Assembly (NCBI RefSeq): GCF_900111075.1
Contig: NZ_FOFZ01000005.1
Location: 165,666 to 229,665 of the forward strand
DNA length: 64,000 nt
Source: Flavobacterium frigoris
GTDB lineage: Bacteria > Bacteroidota > Bacteroidia > Flavobacteriales > Flavobacteriaceae
Reading direction: 5' to 3'
Shown piece after piece: positions 9,190 to 17,507 of the stretch (positions are counted from its first letter, which is position 1; each line of letters begins with the position of its first letter). Position numbers and translations under genes: made by a program. The notes beneath the pieces were generated by a model. That model did no database searches, had not been told where the DNA came from, and saw only the letters and a list, made by a program, of their open reading frames with translations.

Positions 9190-9624
9190 ATGAAAAAAAA
9201 TATATACATAGTATTAATAATGTTGGCTATTATAGTTGGCTGCACTACTTCAAAACCAGTTGTTTCGAAAGCAGAAAATCCAAACCCCACAGCAAACGAC
9301 ACAGTAAGGATTGCCAATGATGCATTGGAATATGAAGTAATTATAATTGATCCTGGTTCCAGTACCTGGCTAGTATCAAGGGCTTTTTCGCGAAATTATC
9401 ATACTCAATCCTATTTAGAAAACAAAAATAGATTCTGGATTAGTGAATGGAACAGCAGGGTATTACAACCATTTCGTTACAATACAAATCTCTACGAAAT
9501 GACTATTAACTATGATCCAACTATTGATTATGGCTATGAAGTAAATTATTTAATTTATAACTATATGGTCTATTTTCAAAATACCTATAAACAAAAGCTT
9601 TGGGGTTATGTTCCTCCAAGATAA
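9190..9624 (+). CDS. DUF6146-like lipoprotein
   Basis: A 144-residue predicted lipoprotein. The signal MKKNIYIVLIMLAIIVGC ends in a lipobox (IIVGC), with the acylated Cys at residue 18; a TTG two codons upstream is an unlikely start. The mature part is aromatic-rich (WLVSRAFSRNYHTQSYLENKNRFW, split here as the central block) and ends YKQKLWGYVPPR. This matches the small DUF6146 lipoproteins that I associate with flavobacteria; no enzymatic motif is visible and the function is unknown. It is followed 32 bases later by a small membrane-protein gene on the same strand. Confidence 0.8.
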   Translation: MKKNIYIVLIMLAIIVGCTTSKPVVSKAENPNPTANDTVRIANDALEYEVIIIDPGSSTWLVSRAFSRNYHTQSYLENKNRFWISEWNSRVLQPFRYNTNLYEMTINYDPTIDYGYEVNYLIYNYMVYFQNTYKQKLWGYVPPR

Positions 9625-9630
9625 TGTTAC

Positions 9631-9638
9631 TATATTTG
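9631..9638 (+). promoter_or_regulatory. Candidate -7 promoter element (TATATTTG)
   Basis: Exact TAnnTTTG match 19 bases before the ATG at 9657, leaving a leader of roughly 10-15 bases. No -33 element is evident. Confidence 0.45.
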
Positions 9639-9656
9639 TAATCATTATAAATAAAA

Positions 9657-9959
9657 ATGAAGGAATTAAAAAAGCGTTGGAAAATTGAATCCAATTTTCA
9701 ACTTACCATAATATTTATCGTCTTTGCGATAACCGGTTCTACTTCGGCCTGGTTGTCAAAACCTGCTTGTTTTTGGTTGGGAATAATCAAAGAAGACTTT
9801 GGATTTTGGTACACACCTATTCGGTTACTTATAATTTTTCCGATATACCAATTGCTTTTGGTCTTAATCGGATCACTTTTGGGGCAATTTAAATTCTTTT
9901 GGGCTTTTGAAAAGAAAATGCTTAAAAGTATGGGATTGGGTTTCCTTTTTAAGCAATAA
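9657..9959 (+). CDS. Small membrane protein, DUF6787-like
   Basis: A 100-residue protein with two probable transmembrane segments (about 17-34, LTIIFIVFAITGSTSAWL, and about 55-78, LLIIFPIYQLLLVLIGSLLGQ), a cytoplasmic basic N-terminus (MKELKKRWKIES) and a C-terminal amphipathic segment ending in LGFLFKQ. It resembles the DUF6787 family found in flavobacteria, whose members are sometimes mislabelled as prolipoprotein diacylglyceryl transferase; it lacks that enzyme's motifs. Function unknown. Confidence 0.78.
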   Translation: MKELKKRWKIESNFQLTIIFIVFAITGSTSAWLSKPACFWLGIIKEDFGFWYTPIRLLIIFPIYQLLLVLIGSLLGQFKFFWAFEKKMLKSMGLGFLFKQ

Positions 9960-9965
9960 ACAAAC

Positions 9966-10265
9966 TTAACTCCCGCTCTCCTTTTTTATAATATAATTGT
10001 ATACCCACATTAGTGTAAAAGAGGGAATGAAATCTGTAAAAGGAAATATTTCCTCAAGAAATGTTACTACTCCCCCTACTTTTCCTGCCGTTCCTTTATA
10101 CATTCTCGTCATCAAATAAGCCGCTACTGGTGCCCAAATAACATCCGAAAACTCACCAACCATAGGCACCGTAAAGGACAGCATTCCTATCGCATCAAAC
10201 AAAATGCCTAAAAATAAATTTTTATTCTTAGTGTTTTCACTAATCTCAATGACTTCTTTCTCCAT
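9966..10265 (-). CDS. Small hypothetical membrane protein
   Basis: A 99-residue protein with a charged N-terminal stretch followed by three short hydrophobic segments (about 17-35, 42-52 and 65-92). Its start codon overlaps the stop codon of msrA by one base (TAATG), so the two are translationally coupled. Not recognised beyond that. The coupling might suggest a role alongside methionine-sulfoxide repair, but that is only context. Confidence 0.75.
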   Translation of the reverse strand: MEKEVIEISENTKNKNLFLGILFDAIGMLSFTVPMVGEFSDVIWAPVAAYLMTRMYKGTAGKVGGVVTFLEEIFPFTDFIPSFTLMWVYNYIIKKESGS

Positions 10266-10813
10266 TACTTTTTAAGTTTATCTTTATAAACTTTCTTTAA
10301 CTTTTCTATTTTGGGAGTAATGATATATGAACAATAGCCTTGATTTTTATTGTCATTATAATAATTTTGATGATACTCTTCCGCTTCATAAAATTTTGAT
10401 GCTGGCGAAATCTTAGTAACAATACGTTTCCCAAAAGTATCCTCAGTTGTCATTAAATCAATATAGTCTTCGGCTGTCTTTTTCTGCTCCTCGTTGTGAT
10501 AAAAGATTTCGCTGCGGTACTGCGTTCCTACATCATTACCCTGACGATTTATTGTCGTAGGATCGTGAGTAGCAAAAAATATTTCCAAAAGTGCTCCAAA
10601 TGAAATTTTTTCAGGATCAAAAGTGATCTCAATTGCTTCTGCATGCCCTGTTTCGCCTCCACATATTTCTTTGTAAGTTGGATCAATCGTCTTTCCTCCA
10701 ATATAACCTGAAATAACGCTATTTACGCCTTCTAATTCCAAAAACACAGCTTCCGTACACCAAAAACAACCTCCTGCAAACGTAGCTACTTCTATTCCTT
10801 CTTGTATATTCAT
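10265..10813 (-). CDS. msrA: Peptide-methionine (S)-S-oxide reductase
   Basis: A 182-residue MsrA that repairs oxidised methionine. The active-site motif GCFWCTE lies at residues 15-21 with the nucleophilic Cys16. The other conserved blocks are present: GYIGG, YKEICGGETGHAEAIEITFDP, and FFATHDPTTINRQGNDVGTQYRS (read in two parts). A C-terminal YCSYI cysteine near residue 163 may serve in recycling by thioredoxin. The start gives a normal-length protein without a signal peptide, so it is cytoplasmic. It forms a two-gene unit with the following membrane protein. Confidence 0.96.
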   Translation of the reverse strand: MNIQEGIEVATFAGGCFWCTEAVFLELEGVNSVISGYIGGKTIDPTYKEICGGETGHAEAIEITFDPEKISFGALLEIFFATHDPTTINRQGNDVGTQYRSEIFYHNEEQKKTAEDYIDLMTTEDTFGKRIVTKISPASKFYEAEEYHQNYYNDNKNQGYCSYIITPKIEKLKKVYKDKLKK

Positions 10814-11060
10814 TGTATTAGTTTCTTTAATTTGAGGTAAAACAACCTCCTTTTTATTTCTACTGATGTGAAATTACAATTATTATCAGCTTAATTCTAA
10901 TATACCTGTTCCCAATAACACATTATAAATCAAATTTAGGCTATTAAAAAGACTCCCCTATTTCTAATTAACTAAATTTTATAGTTTGTATGATGAAAAT
11001 TATTTTGCCTGCCATTTAATATTCATTTAAATCTTTGTTTCTTTGCAGAAATAGCTTCTT

Positions 11061-11723
11061 ATGATATATGCCAAAAATTTGCACAAATATTACGACCAAC
11101 TCCATGTTTTAAAAGGAGTGGATTTACATATTAAAAAAGGAGAAATTGTTTCGATTGTGGGCGCTTCCGGAGCTGGTAAAACAACTCTTTTGCAAATCCT
11201 TGGTACTCTGGACAAGCCTTCAGTAGAAAAGGAAATTGAACTTCGCATCAATAATGAAGATACTCTAACGATGAATGATAAAAGCCTATCCAAATTTAGA
11301 AATTTGAACCTCGGTTTTATCTTCCAATTTCATCAATTATTACCTGAATTTACAGCATTAGAAAACGTGTGTATTCCCGCCTTCATTGCTAACAAACCCA
11401 AACAAGAGACGGAAACTGAAGCCAAAAAGCTATTAGATTTTCTTGGCTTATCACACAGGTTGAACCATAAACCTAATGAGCTTTCAGGAGGAGAACAACA
11501 ACGCGTGGCAGTAGCCCGAGCATTGATAAACAAACCAGCAATAATATTTGCAGATGAGCCATCTGGTAATTTAGATACTGCATCGGCAGAAAACCTGCAC
11601 CAATTATTTTTTAAATTGCGTGATGAATTTGGTCAAACTTTTGTGATTGTAACCCATAATGAGGAACTAGCTAATATGGCCGACAGAAAACTGGTGATGG
11701 TTGATGGCCAAATTAGTAATTAG
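11061..11723 (+). CDS. lolD: ABC transporter ATP-binding protein, LolD-like
   Basis: A 220-residue ATPase subunit with all motifs: Walker [10 protein letters not shown] (34-42), Q-loop [16 protein letters not shown] (about 88-103), signature [15 protein letters not shown] (141-155), Walker [13 protein letters not shown] (161-172) and an H-loop histidine in VTHNEE. The [15 protein letters not shown] segment and total length are typical of the LolD/MacB-type subfamily; LolD powers release of lipoproteins from the inner membrane for transport to the outer membrane. No permease gene adjoins, as is common for lolD in Bacteroidota. The exact substrate is an inference. Its stop codon touches structured element B. 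Confidence 0.85.
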   Translation: MIYAKNLHKYYDQLHVLKGVDLHIKKGEIVSIVGASGAGKTTLLQILGTLDKPSVEKEIELRINNEDTLTMNDKSLSKFRNLNLGFIFQFHQLLPEFTALENVCIPAFIANKPKQETETEAKKLLDFLGLSHRLNHKPNELSGGEQQRVAVARALINKPAIIFADEPSGNLDTASAENLHQLFFKLRDEFGQTFVIVTHNEELANMADRKLVMVDGQISN

Positions 11724-11810
11724 GAGCAATTTCCAGCTATCCGCTACAATCTTTTTACCTCGTCCTAAAAACGAGTCAAAAAGGATTTTCACTTCTATCT
11801 GGGCTAAGCT
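11722..11810 (-). repeat. Structured dispersed intergenic element, copy B
   Basis: Reading the minus strand, this is homologous to copy A: AGCCCAGATAGAAGTG then AAAATCC at one end and CGGATAGCTGGAAATTGCTC at the other. The central hairpin is unrelated to that of copy A (CTCGT / ACGAG, 11759-11763 and 11771-11775). Its right end overlaps the lolD stop codon by two bases. Conserved flanks with a replaceable stem are seen directly in the sequence. Confidence 0.75.
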
Positions 11811-11882
11811 AATTTGCTATCATTAGTAATTTTTAAACAATTTGTGTAAATCTGTTTTAATCCATGTTATCCAGTTCCCGTA

Positions 11883-12647
11883 ATGAATAAATCAGAACTT
11901 AAAGATTTTCTCGACGAAAAAGTACTTCAATACAACACACTCGATTTCATAGAAAGTGATCCAGTGCAAATTCCTCATCTCTTTTCTCGAAAAGAAGATA
12001 TTGAAATTGCAGGCTTTCTAAGCGCAACAATCGCCTGGGGGAATCGTACCATGATTATCAAAAATTCTCATCGCATGATTGATTTGATGGGTAATGCGCC
12101 TTTTGACTTTGTGATGTCGCATTCTGAAGAGGATTTACAAAGACTAGAGACTTTTGTGCACCGTACTTTTAACGGACAGGATTTTAGCAGTTTTATAAAA
12201 AGTCTGCAGAATATTTATCTAAACCACAACGGTCTTGAAGCTGTTTTCTCTAAACATCAAGAACGAGCATCAATTCAAAAAAGCATCTCTGAATTTAAGA
12301 AAACATTTTTTGAAATCCCACACCAGAACCGAACACAAAAACACGTATCGGATCCTATGAATGGATCTGCGGCAAAACGCATTAACATGTTTTTGAGATG
12401 GATGTGCCGTCAAGATAGCAAAGGAGTTGACTTAGGAATATGGAAAAGTATTCCTCCTGCAATCCTATCATGCCCTTTAGACGTACATTCTGGAAATGTA
12501 GCCCGAAAACTTGGGCTTTTAGCTCGGAAACAAAATGATGGTAAAGCAGTGGCTGAATTAGATGCAAAACTGCGGAAACTTGACCCAAACGACCCTGTTA
12601 AATATGATTTTGCACTCTTTGGCTTGGGTGTTTTTGAAGGGTTTTAA
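11883..12647 (+). CDS. TIGR02757 family (DUF2400) protein
   Basis: A 254-residue cytoplasmic protein matching the TIGR02757/DUF2400 family: conserved blocks include DPVQIPHLFSRKEDIEIAG near the N-terminus, the central SAAKRINMFLRWMCRQD (about 161-177), LDVHSGNVARKLGL, and the C-terminal PVKYDFALFGLGVFE. The family is widespread in Bacteroidota and epsilon-proteobacteria, resembles the helix-hairpin-helix DNA glycosylase fold in the segment LDVHSGNVAR, but has no proven function. It lies 160 bases after lolD, beyond element B. Confidence 0.86.
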   Translation: MNKSELKDFLDEKVLQYNTLDFIESDPVQIPHLFSRKEDIEIAGFLSATIAWGNRTMIIKNSHRMIDLMGNAPFDFVMSHSEEDLQRLETFVHRTFNGQDFSSFIKSLQNIYLNHNGLEAVFSKHQERASIQKSISEFKKTFFEIPHQNRTQKHVSDPMNGSAAKRINMFLRWMCRQDSKGVDLGIWKSIPPAILSCPLDVHSGNVARKLGLLARKQNDGKAVAELDAKLRKLDPNDPVKYDFALFGLGVFEGF

Positions 12648-12746
12648 GTTTCTTATATCTGTTTTACCATTGACTAAGGTATTGATCGTCTAGTGCACAA
12701 TTGTAGGAGTTTAAACCCCAATTAGCATCTTTACTTTCAAAAACCG

Positions 12747-12754
12747 TATCTTTG
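12747..12754 (+). promoter_or_regulatory. Candidate -7 promoter element (TATCTTTG)
   Basis: Exact TAnnTTTG match 18 bases before the helicase start at 12772; no convincing -33 element. Confidence 0.5.
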
Positions 12755-12771
12755 CAAAAAATATACGTTTT

Positions 12772-14124
12772 ATGACCACTTTCGAGCAATTCAATCTTCC
12801 CAAATCAGTCCAAAAAGCAATAGACGATTTAGGATTTACTACCCCTACTCCTATTCAGGAAAAAACTTTTTCTGTGATAATGTCTGGTCGTGATATGATG
12901 GGAATTGCACAAACGGGAACTGGTAAAACATTTGCCTATTTATTACCCTTATTAAAATTATACAAATTCCTTCCTGGACATACTCCAAAAATAGTAATCC
13001 TAGTCCCTACGCGTGAACTTGTAGTTCAAGTAGTGGAGGAAGTGGAAAAATTGACCAAATACATGTCGGTTCGTACCGTTGGTATTTTTGGTGGTGTAAA
13101 CATCAATACCCAAAAAACGACAATCTATCAAGGTTGTGATATTCTTGTAGGAACACCGGGAAGAATCATGGATTTAACATTAGACAATGTGATTCGTTTT
13201 GAAGAAATGCAAAAACTGGTTATTGATGAATTTGATGAAATGTTGAATTTAGGGTTTCGTACTCAACTGACTGCTATTTTAGCCATGATGCCTAAAAAAC
13301 GTCAAAACATCTTGTTTTCTGCAACCATGACAGATGAAGTAGATGCTATTTTAAATGACTATTTTGATTATCCACAAGAGGTAACATTGTCGGCTTCTGG
13401 AACACCATTGGAAAACATTCAACAAGTCGCTTACAATGCAACAAATTTTAATACGAAAGTAAATCTATTGAAACACTTGTTACAAGAAAACGAAGACATG
13501 AGTCGTGTTTTAATTTTTGTAAACAACAAGAAAATTTCAGATATGCTTCACGTTCGTATCGATGAAGATTTTGCAGATCAATTTGGAGTAATTCACTCTA
13601 ATAAATCTCAAAATTACCGTTTGAGTACGATGGCTTCTTTCCAAGAAGGAAATCTACGCGGACTGATTACTACAGATATTATGGCTAGGGGTTTAGATAT
13701 TTCTAATATTACCCATGTTATCAACTTTGAGATGCCAGCGATGCCGGAATTATACATGCACCGTATAGGTAGAACGGGACGTGCTGATAAAACTGGAATA
13801 GCAATAAGTTTTATTGCTCCTCGAGAGGAAGAAGCAAAAGTGGAAATTGAGGTTTTAATGAACATGGAATTACATATTGAAGCGTTTCCTGAAGCGGTAG
13901 AAGTTTCGGCAAAGTTAATTGAACCAGAAAAAGAAAGACAAGTCGTTAAGTTCTTAATGAAAAAGAAAACGCTTGATGGAGATGGTGCTTTTCAAGAAAA
14001 AAGTAAGAAGAATAAGAAAGTCAATTTAGGAGGACCTGGTGTTACCAAGAAAAAAACTCATGGTTCTGTCAATCGTAATATGTTAAAAACGAGAGACAAG
14101 AAAAGAAAAGACAAGAAGAAATAG
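12772..14124 (+). CDS. DEAD-box family RNA helicase with DEFD motif II
   Basis: A 450-residue ATP-dependent RNA helicase. It has the Q motif (TPTPIQE, 25-31), motif I AQTGTGKT (46-53), Ia PTRELVVQ (79-86), Ib GTPGR (127-131), motif II DEFD at 152-155 in place of the usual DEAD, SAT motif III, the RGLDI motif and HRIGRTGR motif VI. The C-terminal tail after about residue 400 is lysine-rich and probably binds RNA. It is a RhlE/DbpA-like helicase likely acting in ribosome assembly or RNA decay. The Phe for Ala change in motif II is uncommon but keeps the two catalytic acids. The second helicase in the window at 56894 has an ordinary DEAD. Confidence 0.92.
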   Translation: MTTFEQFNLPKSVQKAIDDLGFTTPTPIQEKTFSVIMSGRDMMGIAQTGTGKTFAYLLPLLKLYKFLPGHTPKIVILVPTRELVVQVVEEVEKLTKYMSVRTVGIFGGVNINTQKTTIYQGCDILVGTPGRIMDLTLDNVIRFEEMQKLVIDEFDEMLNLGFRTQLTAILAMMPKKRQNILFSATMTDEVDAILNDYFDYPQEVTLSASGTPLENIQQVAYNATNFNTKVNLLKHLLQENEDMSRVLIFVNNKKISDMLHVRIDEDFADQFGVIHSNKSQNYRLSTMASFQEGNLRGLITTDIMARGLDISNITHVINFEMPAMPELYMHRIGRTGRADKTGIAISFIAPREEEAKVEIEVLMNMELHIEAFPEAVEVSAKLIEPEKERQVVKFLMKKKTLDGDGAFQEKSKKNKKVNLGGPGVTKKKTHGSVNRNMLKTRDKKRKDKKK

Positions 14125-14129
14125 TAAGC

Positions 14130-14186
14130 AGTATTCAGTTATTAGTAGTCAGGCCATATACTACTGAAGACTAATAACTGAATACT
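14130..14186. repeat. 17-bp inverted repeat between convergent genes
   Basis: AGTATTCAGTTATTAGT (14130-14146) and its perfect complement (14170-14186) lie between the convergent helicase and lactonase genes. There is no T-run, but the hairpin could end or stabilise both transcripts. The 15-base word AATACTGAACACTAA here (14181-14195) recurs exactly at 60391-60405. Confidence 0.75.
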
Positions 14187-14191
14187 GAACA

Positions 14192-15307
14192 CTAATTACT
14201 AGCTGTAAAAACCAAGCATACAGGAGCGCACAACTCAATTCTTTTTCCGCTATTTGTTAGCGTACCAGTAGTACTATTTCTTTTAAATATAACAATGTCA
14301 TTCGTATATTGATGTGCCACTAAAAGAAAATTTCCAGATGGATCAATCGCAAAATTTCTTGGACCTTTACCCAGCGAACTAACTTGTCCTTTCGATTCTA
14401 ATTTTCCGTTTTTTAAGATCTTAAAAATTGAAATAGTATTGGCTTCCCCGCGGTTTGAAGCATATAAAAATTTACCGTCAGGAGAAATATGTATGTCGGC
14501 TCCAGTGAAAGTTCCTTTAAAATCTTTGGCTAAAATAGTAGTTTGATCCACTTTTTTCAACTTTCCTTTAGAATAACAAAAGACCGTCAAACCTCCAGTA
14601 AGTTCTTGTAATAGATAAACATACTTCCCCTTTTTACTAAAGGTCAAATGCCTTGGACCACTTCCTGACTCAACAGCAAAACTATCTTTTACTTTTAATG
14701 CTACTGTGCTCGCATTTGGATTGTATTCATATGAATATACCTTGTCATTCCCTAAATCATTCGATAAAACAAACTTTTTATCTGGAGAAAATTGAACCAT
14801 ATGAACGTGCGGTCCTTCTTGTCTACCAGCGTTACTTCCCTTCCCATAGTGCTGAACAACTTGTTTGGCTTCGCCAATACTTCCGTCTTCATTTTTACCA
14901 AAAACGGAAATATTTCCGCCAGAATAATTAGCGGCAATTACATTTTTATTATCATTAATAATATAACAAGGGTCTGCTCCCATCGAATTCTGAGAATTTA
15001 GAAAATCTAATTTACCAGTATTTGGCGTATAACTAAAAGCGCTTACTTTACTTTCTCCACCGTCTTCATTTACGGAATAAACAAACTCATTATCTGCAGA
15101 AACAGTTAAATAACTAGGGTTTACCGTATTTTCAGAAGCATTTTTAAAACTGAAATCCCCTGTTTTCGAATCAAAATCGTAAACATAAATTCCTTTGCTT
15201 TCGCATTCTTTTGTATACGTTCCAATAACCAAATTGAATTTATTCCCTTGAGCTTGTATACTGTTGTAGATTAAAACGAATAGAAGGATGGTAATTTGCT
15301 TTTTCAT
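14192..15307 (-). CDS. Secreted lactonase-family beta-propeller protein
   Basis: A 371-residue protein with a signal peptide (MKKITILLFVLIYNSIQAQ-like; the exact N-terminus is MKKQITILLFVLIYNSIQAQ). The mature part is a seven-bladed propeller of the 6-phosphogluconolactonase (PF10282) type: LVIGTYTKECESKGIYVYDFD, NPSYLTVSADNEFVYSVNE, EGPHVHMVQFSPDKKFVLSNDLGNDKVYSY (in parts), SGPRHLTFSKKGKYVYLLQEL and ADIHISPDGKFLYASNR. The conserved His in GPHVH and Arg in GPRHL match the family. Because it is exported, a role in the cytoplasmic pentose-phosphate pathway is unlikely; it may hydrolyse extracytoplasmic lactones. It is convergent with the helicase. Confidence 0.86.
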   Translation of the reverse strand: MKKQITILLFVLIYNSIQAQGNKFNLVIGTYTKECESKGIYVYDFDSKTGDFSFKNASENTVNPSYLTVSADNEFVYSVNEDGGESKVSAFSYTPNTGKLDFLNSQNSMGADPCYIINDNKNVIAANYSGGNISVFGKNEDGSIGEAKQVVQHYGKGSNAGRQEGPHVHMVQFSPDKKFVLSNDLGNDKVYSYEYNPNASTVALKVKDSFAVESGSGPRHLTFSKKGKYVYLLQELTGGLTVFCYSKGKLKKVDQTTILAKDFKGTFTGADIHISPDGKFLYASNRGEANTISIFKILKNGKLESKGQVSSLGKGPRNFAIDPSGNFLLVAHQYTNDIVIFKRNSTTGTLTNSGKRIELCAPVCLVFTASN

Positions 15308-15475
15308 TTTCGTAAATTATATTTAAAAGCTAAAATACGTAATATATCACTGTCTATTTGCAGTAGTTAAAAAATATAAAGTCAATAAAAATATGATTTG
15401 TTATAAATTGAAAAGAAAAGAACATCTTCAATAAAAAATTTAAAGAATAGCGTATTACAACTGTTAACAAATTTG

Positions 15476-15483
15476 TATTTTTG
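15476..15483 (+). promoter_or_regulatory. Candidate -7 promoter element (TATTTTTG)
   Basis: Exact TAnnTTTG match about 50 bases before the BatA-like gene at 15534. The -33 position is not clear. Confidence 0.45.
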
Positions 15484-15533
15484 GTTGCAACTTCATTGAG
15501 AATATAATCTAATGAAGCAAACTCGACATAAGA

Positions 15534-17462
15534 ATGCAATTTAAACATCCTGAAATTTTATACTTTCTGTTCCTTTTGATCGTACCAATTTTGGTTCATT
15601 TATTTCAATTTCGCCGTTTCAAAAAAGAATACTTCACTAACGTTCAGTTCCTTGCAGCACTTTCTGTGCAAACTAGAAAAAGCTCTAAAATAAAGAAATG
15701 GTTGCTTCTTAGCTGCCGATTATTATTACTTTCTTGTATCGTTGTAGCTTTTGCCCAACCTTTTTTTGCGGCAAAAGATAAAGAGAATGCATCAAATGAA
15801 ATGTATATTATTTTAGACAATTCATTTAGCATGCAGGCCAAAGGAAAAAAAGGAGAGCTAATGAAACGAGCCGTTCAGGAACTACTTGAAGACACTCCAG
15901 AAAACACTACCTTTTCTTTGTTGACGAATTCTGAAGATTTTTGGGACACTGATATTAAATCAATTCGGAGTTCCCTCCAAAATCTAAAATACAGCGCTTC
16001 GCCGTTTCAAATAGATCCTATAATTTCAAAAATAAAAGCACATAAGTCTGCATTTAAAAAAGATATCATTATTATTACAGATGCAGTTGGTCTTACTGAA
16101 AAACAACTTAAAAACAGAGACAAAAATGATGTGCCTTATTTTATAATTCCAAAAGCAGAACAAAAAAATAATACTGCTATCGATAGTGTTTATATTAATG
16201 AAATATCAGATGATTTCTATGATATAACGGTCGAATTATCACATTATGGCACTGATTTTAAAGCGGTACCAATTGCAATTTACAATCAAAATAAGCTTGT
16301 TGCAAAAACCGCCGTTAACTTTGAAACTAAAAAGAAGAGCATCAATTTTACTATTCCAAAACAACCTTTTCACGGTTATGCCTCTATCACTGATAATGGT
16401 CTCGCTTATGACAACACTTTATATTTCACTATTTCGAAAATAAAAAAAACCAATATTATTAGTATTGGTGAACCCGAAAAAAGCAACTTCCTAAGTCGGA
16501 TTTATACCGATAATGAGTTTAATTTTGTCAATTCGACTATTCGCTCATTAGATTACAACAGCATTGAAAAACAAGATCTAATCCTATTAAATGAACTAGA
16601 TGATATTCCGCAAGCGCTACAAACTACTTTACGATCTTTTGTAGAAAAAGGCGGTAGCCTTGTCATTATCCCTTCAGAAAAAGACGCACCAGCAAATCTG
16701 AATCAGTTTCTTGGGAATTTTGGAGCCATCCAATTTAAGTCTTTTGAACAAATGGAGAAAAGGATTACCAAAATCAATTTCAATCATCCGTTGTTTAAAG
16801 CTGTTTTTGAAAATAGAATTACTAATTTCCAATATCCAAAAACAAACGGTTCCTTTACAATATCAAATACAAATCCGGCAGCACTATATAATGACGACCA
16901 AAGTACCTTTTTAACTGCATTACCAAATGCACTTTCTAACGTGTATGTTTTTTCGGCTCCAATAAACACTGCAAATTCCAATTTTCAGCAATCTCCGCTT
17001 ATCGTTCCCACTTTTTATAAAATGGCAATGAATAACCAGCCAAAAGGTATAAATGCATTTACGATTGGAAATACAAATCCATTTCTTGTTGATGCTGCAC
17101 TATCTAAAGATGCGGTCTTGACCGTTACCAATTTAGCTGAAAGTTTTATACCTGTGCAACGAATCATCAATGACAAGGTAAAATTAACTTTTAATAATTA
17201 TCCAGAAGAAGCGGGTAATTACGGAGTCTACAACCAAAAAGAACTTTTGGAAAACATCAGTTTTAACTACGACAGAACAGAAAGTGATCTTAGCGCAGTC
17301 AATGAAAATCTACTTTCTGAGTATAAAATAATTGATTCCGTGGCAAATGTATTTGATACTTTACAAACCAACCGATTGGATAATCAAATTTGGAAATGGT
17401 TTGTTATCTTTGCACTGCTCTTTCTAGTCACTGAAATGGCAATCATACGATTCGTGAAATAA
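15534..17462 (+). CDS. BatA/VWA-domain membrane protein
   Basis: A 642-residue inner-membrane protein. The N-terminal 80 residues match the aerotolerance-regulator BatA domain: a first hydrophobic helix (LYFLFLLIVPILVHLFQ), the basic loop FRRFKKEYFTNVQFL, and a second helix (LLLSCRLLLLSCIVVAFAQP). A von Willebrand A domain follows from about residue 90, with the metal-ion site DNSFSM matching DxSxS. A beta-sandwich region follows, and the last 20 residues form a C-terminal transmembrane helix (WFVIFALLFLVTEMAIIRF). Such proteins occur beside Bat/MoxR systems; here it instead heads an apparent operon with a dihydroorotase-like gene, a DUF4870-like gene and an esterase, an arrangement I believe is common in flavobacteria. 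Function unproven. Confidence 0.87.
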   Translation: MQFKHPEILYFLFLLIVPILVHLFQFRRFKKEYFTNVQFLAALSVQTRKSSKIKKWLLLSCRLLLLSCIVVAFAQPFFAAKDKENASNEMYIILDNSFSMQAKGKKGELMKRAVQELLEDTPENTTFSLLTNSEDFWDTDIKSIRSSLQNLKYSASPFQIDPIISKIKAHKSAFKKDIIIITDAVGLTEKQLKNRDKNDVPYFIIPKAEQKNNTAIDSVYINEISDDFYDITVELSHYGTDFKAVPIAIYNQNKLVAKTAVNFETKKKSINFTIPKQPFHGYASITDNGLAYDNTLYFTISKIKKTNIISIGEPEKSNFLSRIYTDNEFNFVNSTIRSLDYNSIEKQDLILLNELDDIPQALQTTLRSFVEKGGSLVIIPSEKDAPANLNQFLGNFGAIQFKSFEQMEKRITKINFNHPLFKAVFENRITNFQYPKTNGSFTISNTNPAALYNDDQSTFLTALPNALSNVYVFSAPINTANSNFQQSPLIVPTFYKMAMNNQPKGINAFTIGNTNPFLVDAALSKDAVLTVTNLAESFIPVQRIINDKVKLTFNNYPEEAGNYGVYNQKELLENISFNYDRTESDLSAVNENLLSEYKIIDSVANVFDTLQTNRLDNQIWKWFVIFALLFLVTEMAIIRFVK

Positions 17463-17507
17463 ATTATTTATTTTTAGAATCCAGAATTAAAAAAAAAGTC
17501 TCTATAT

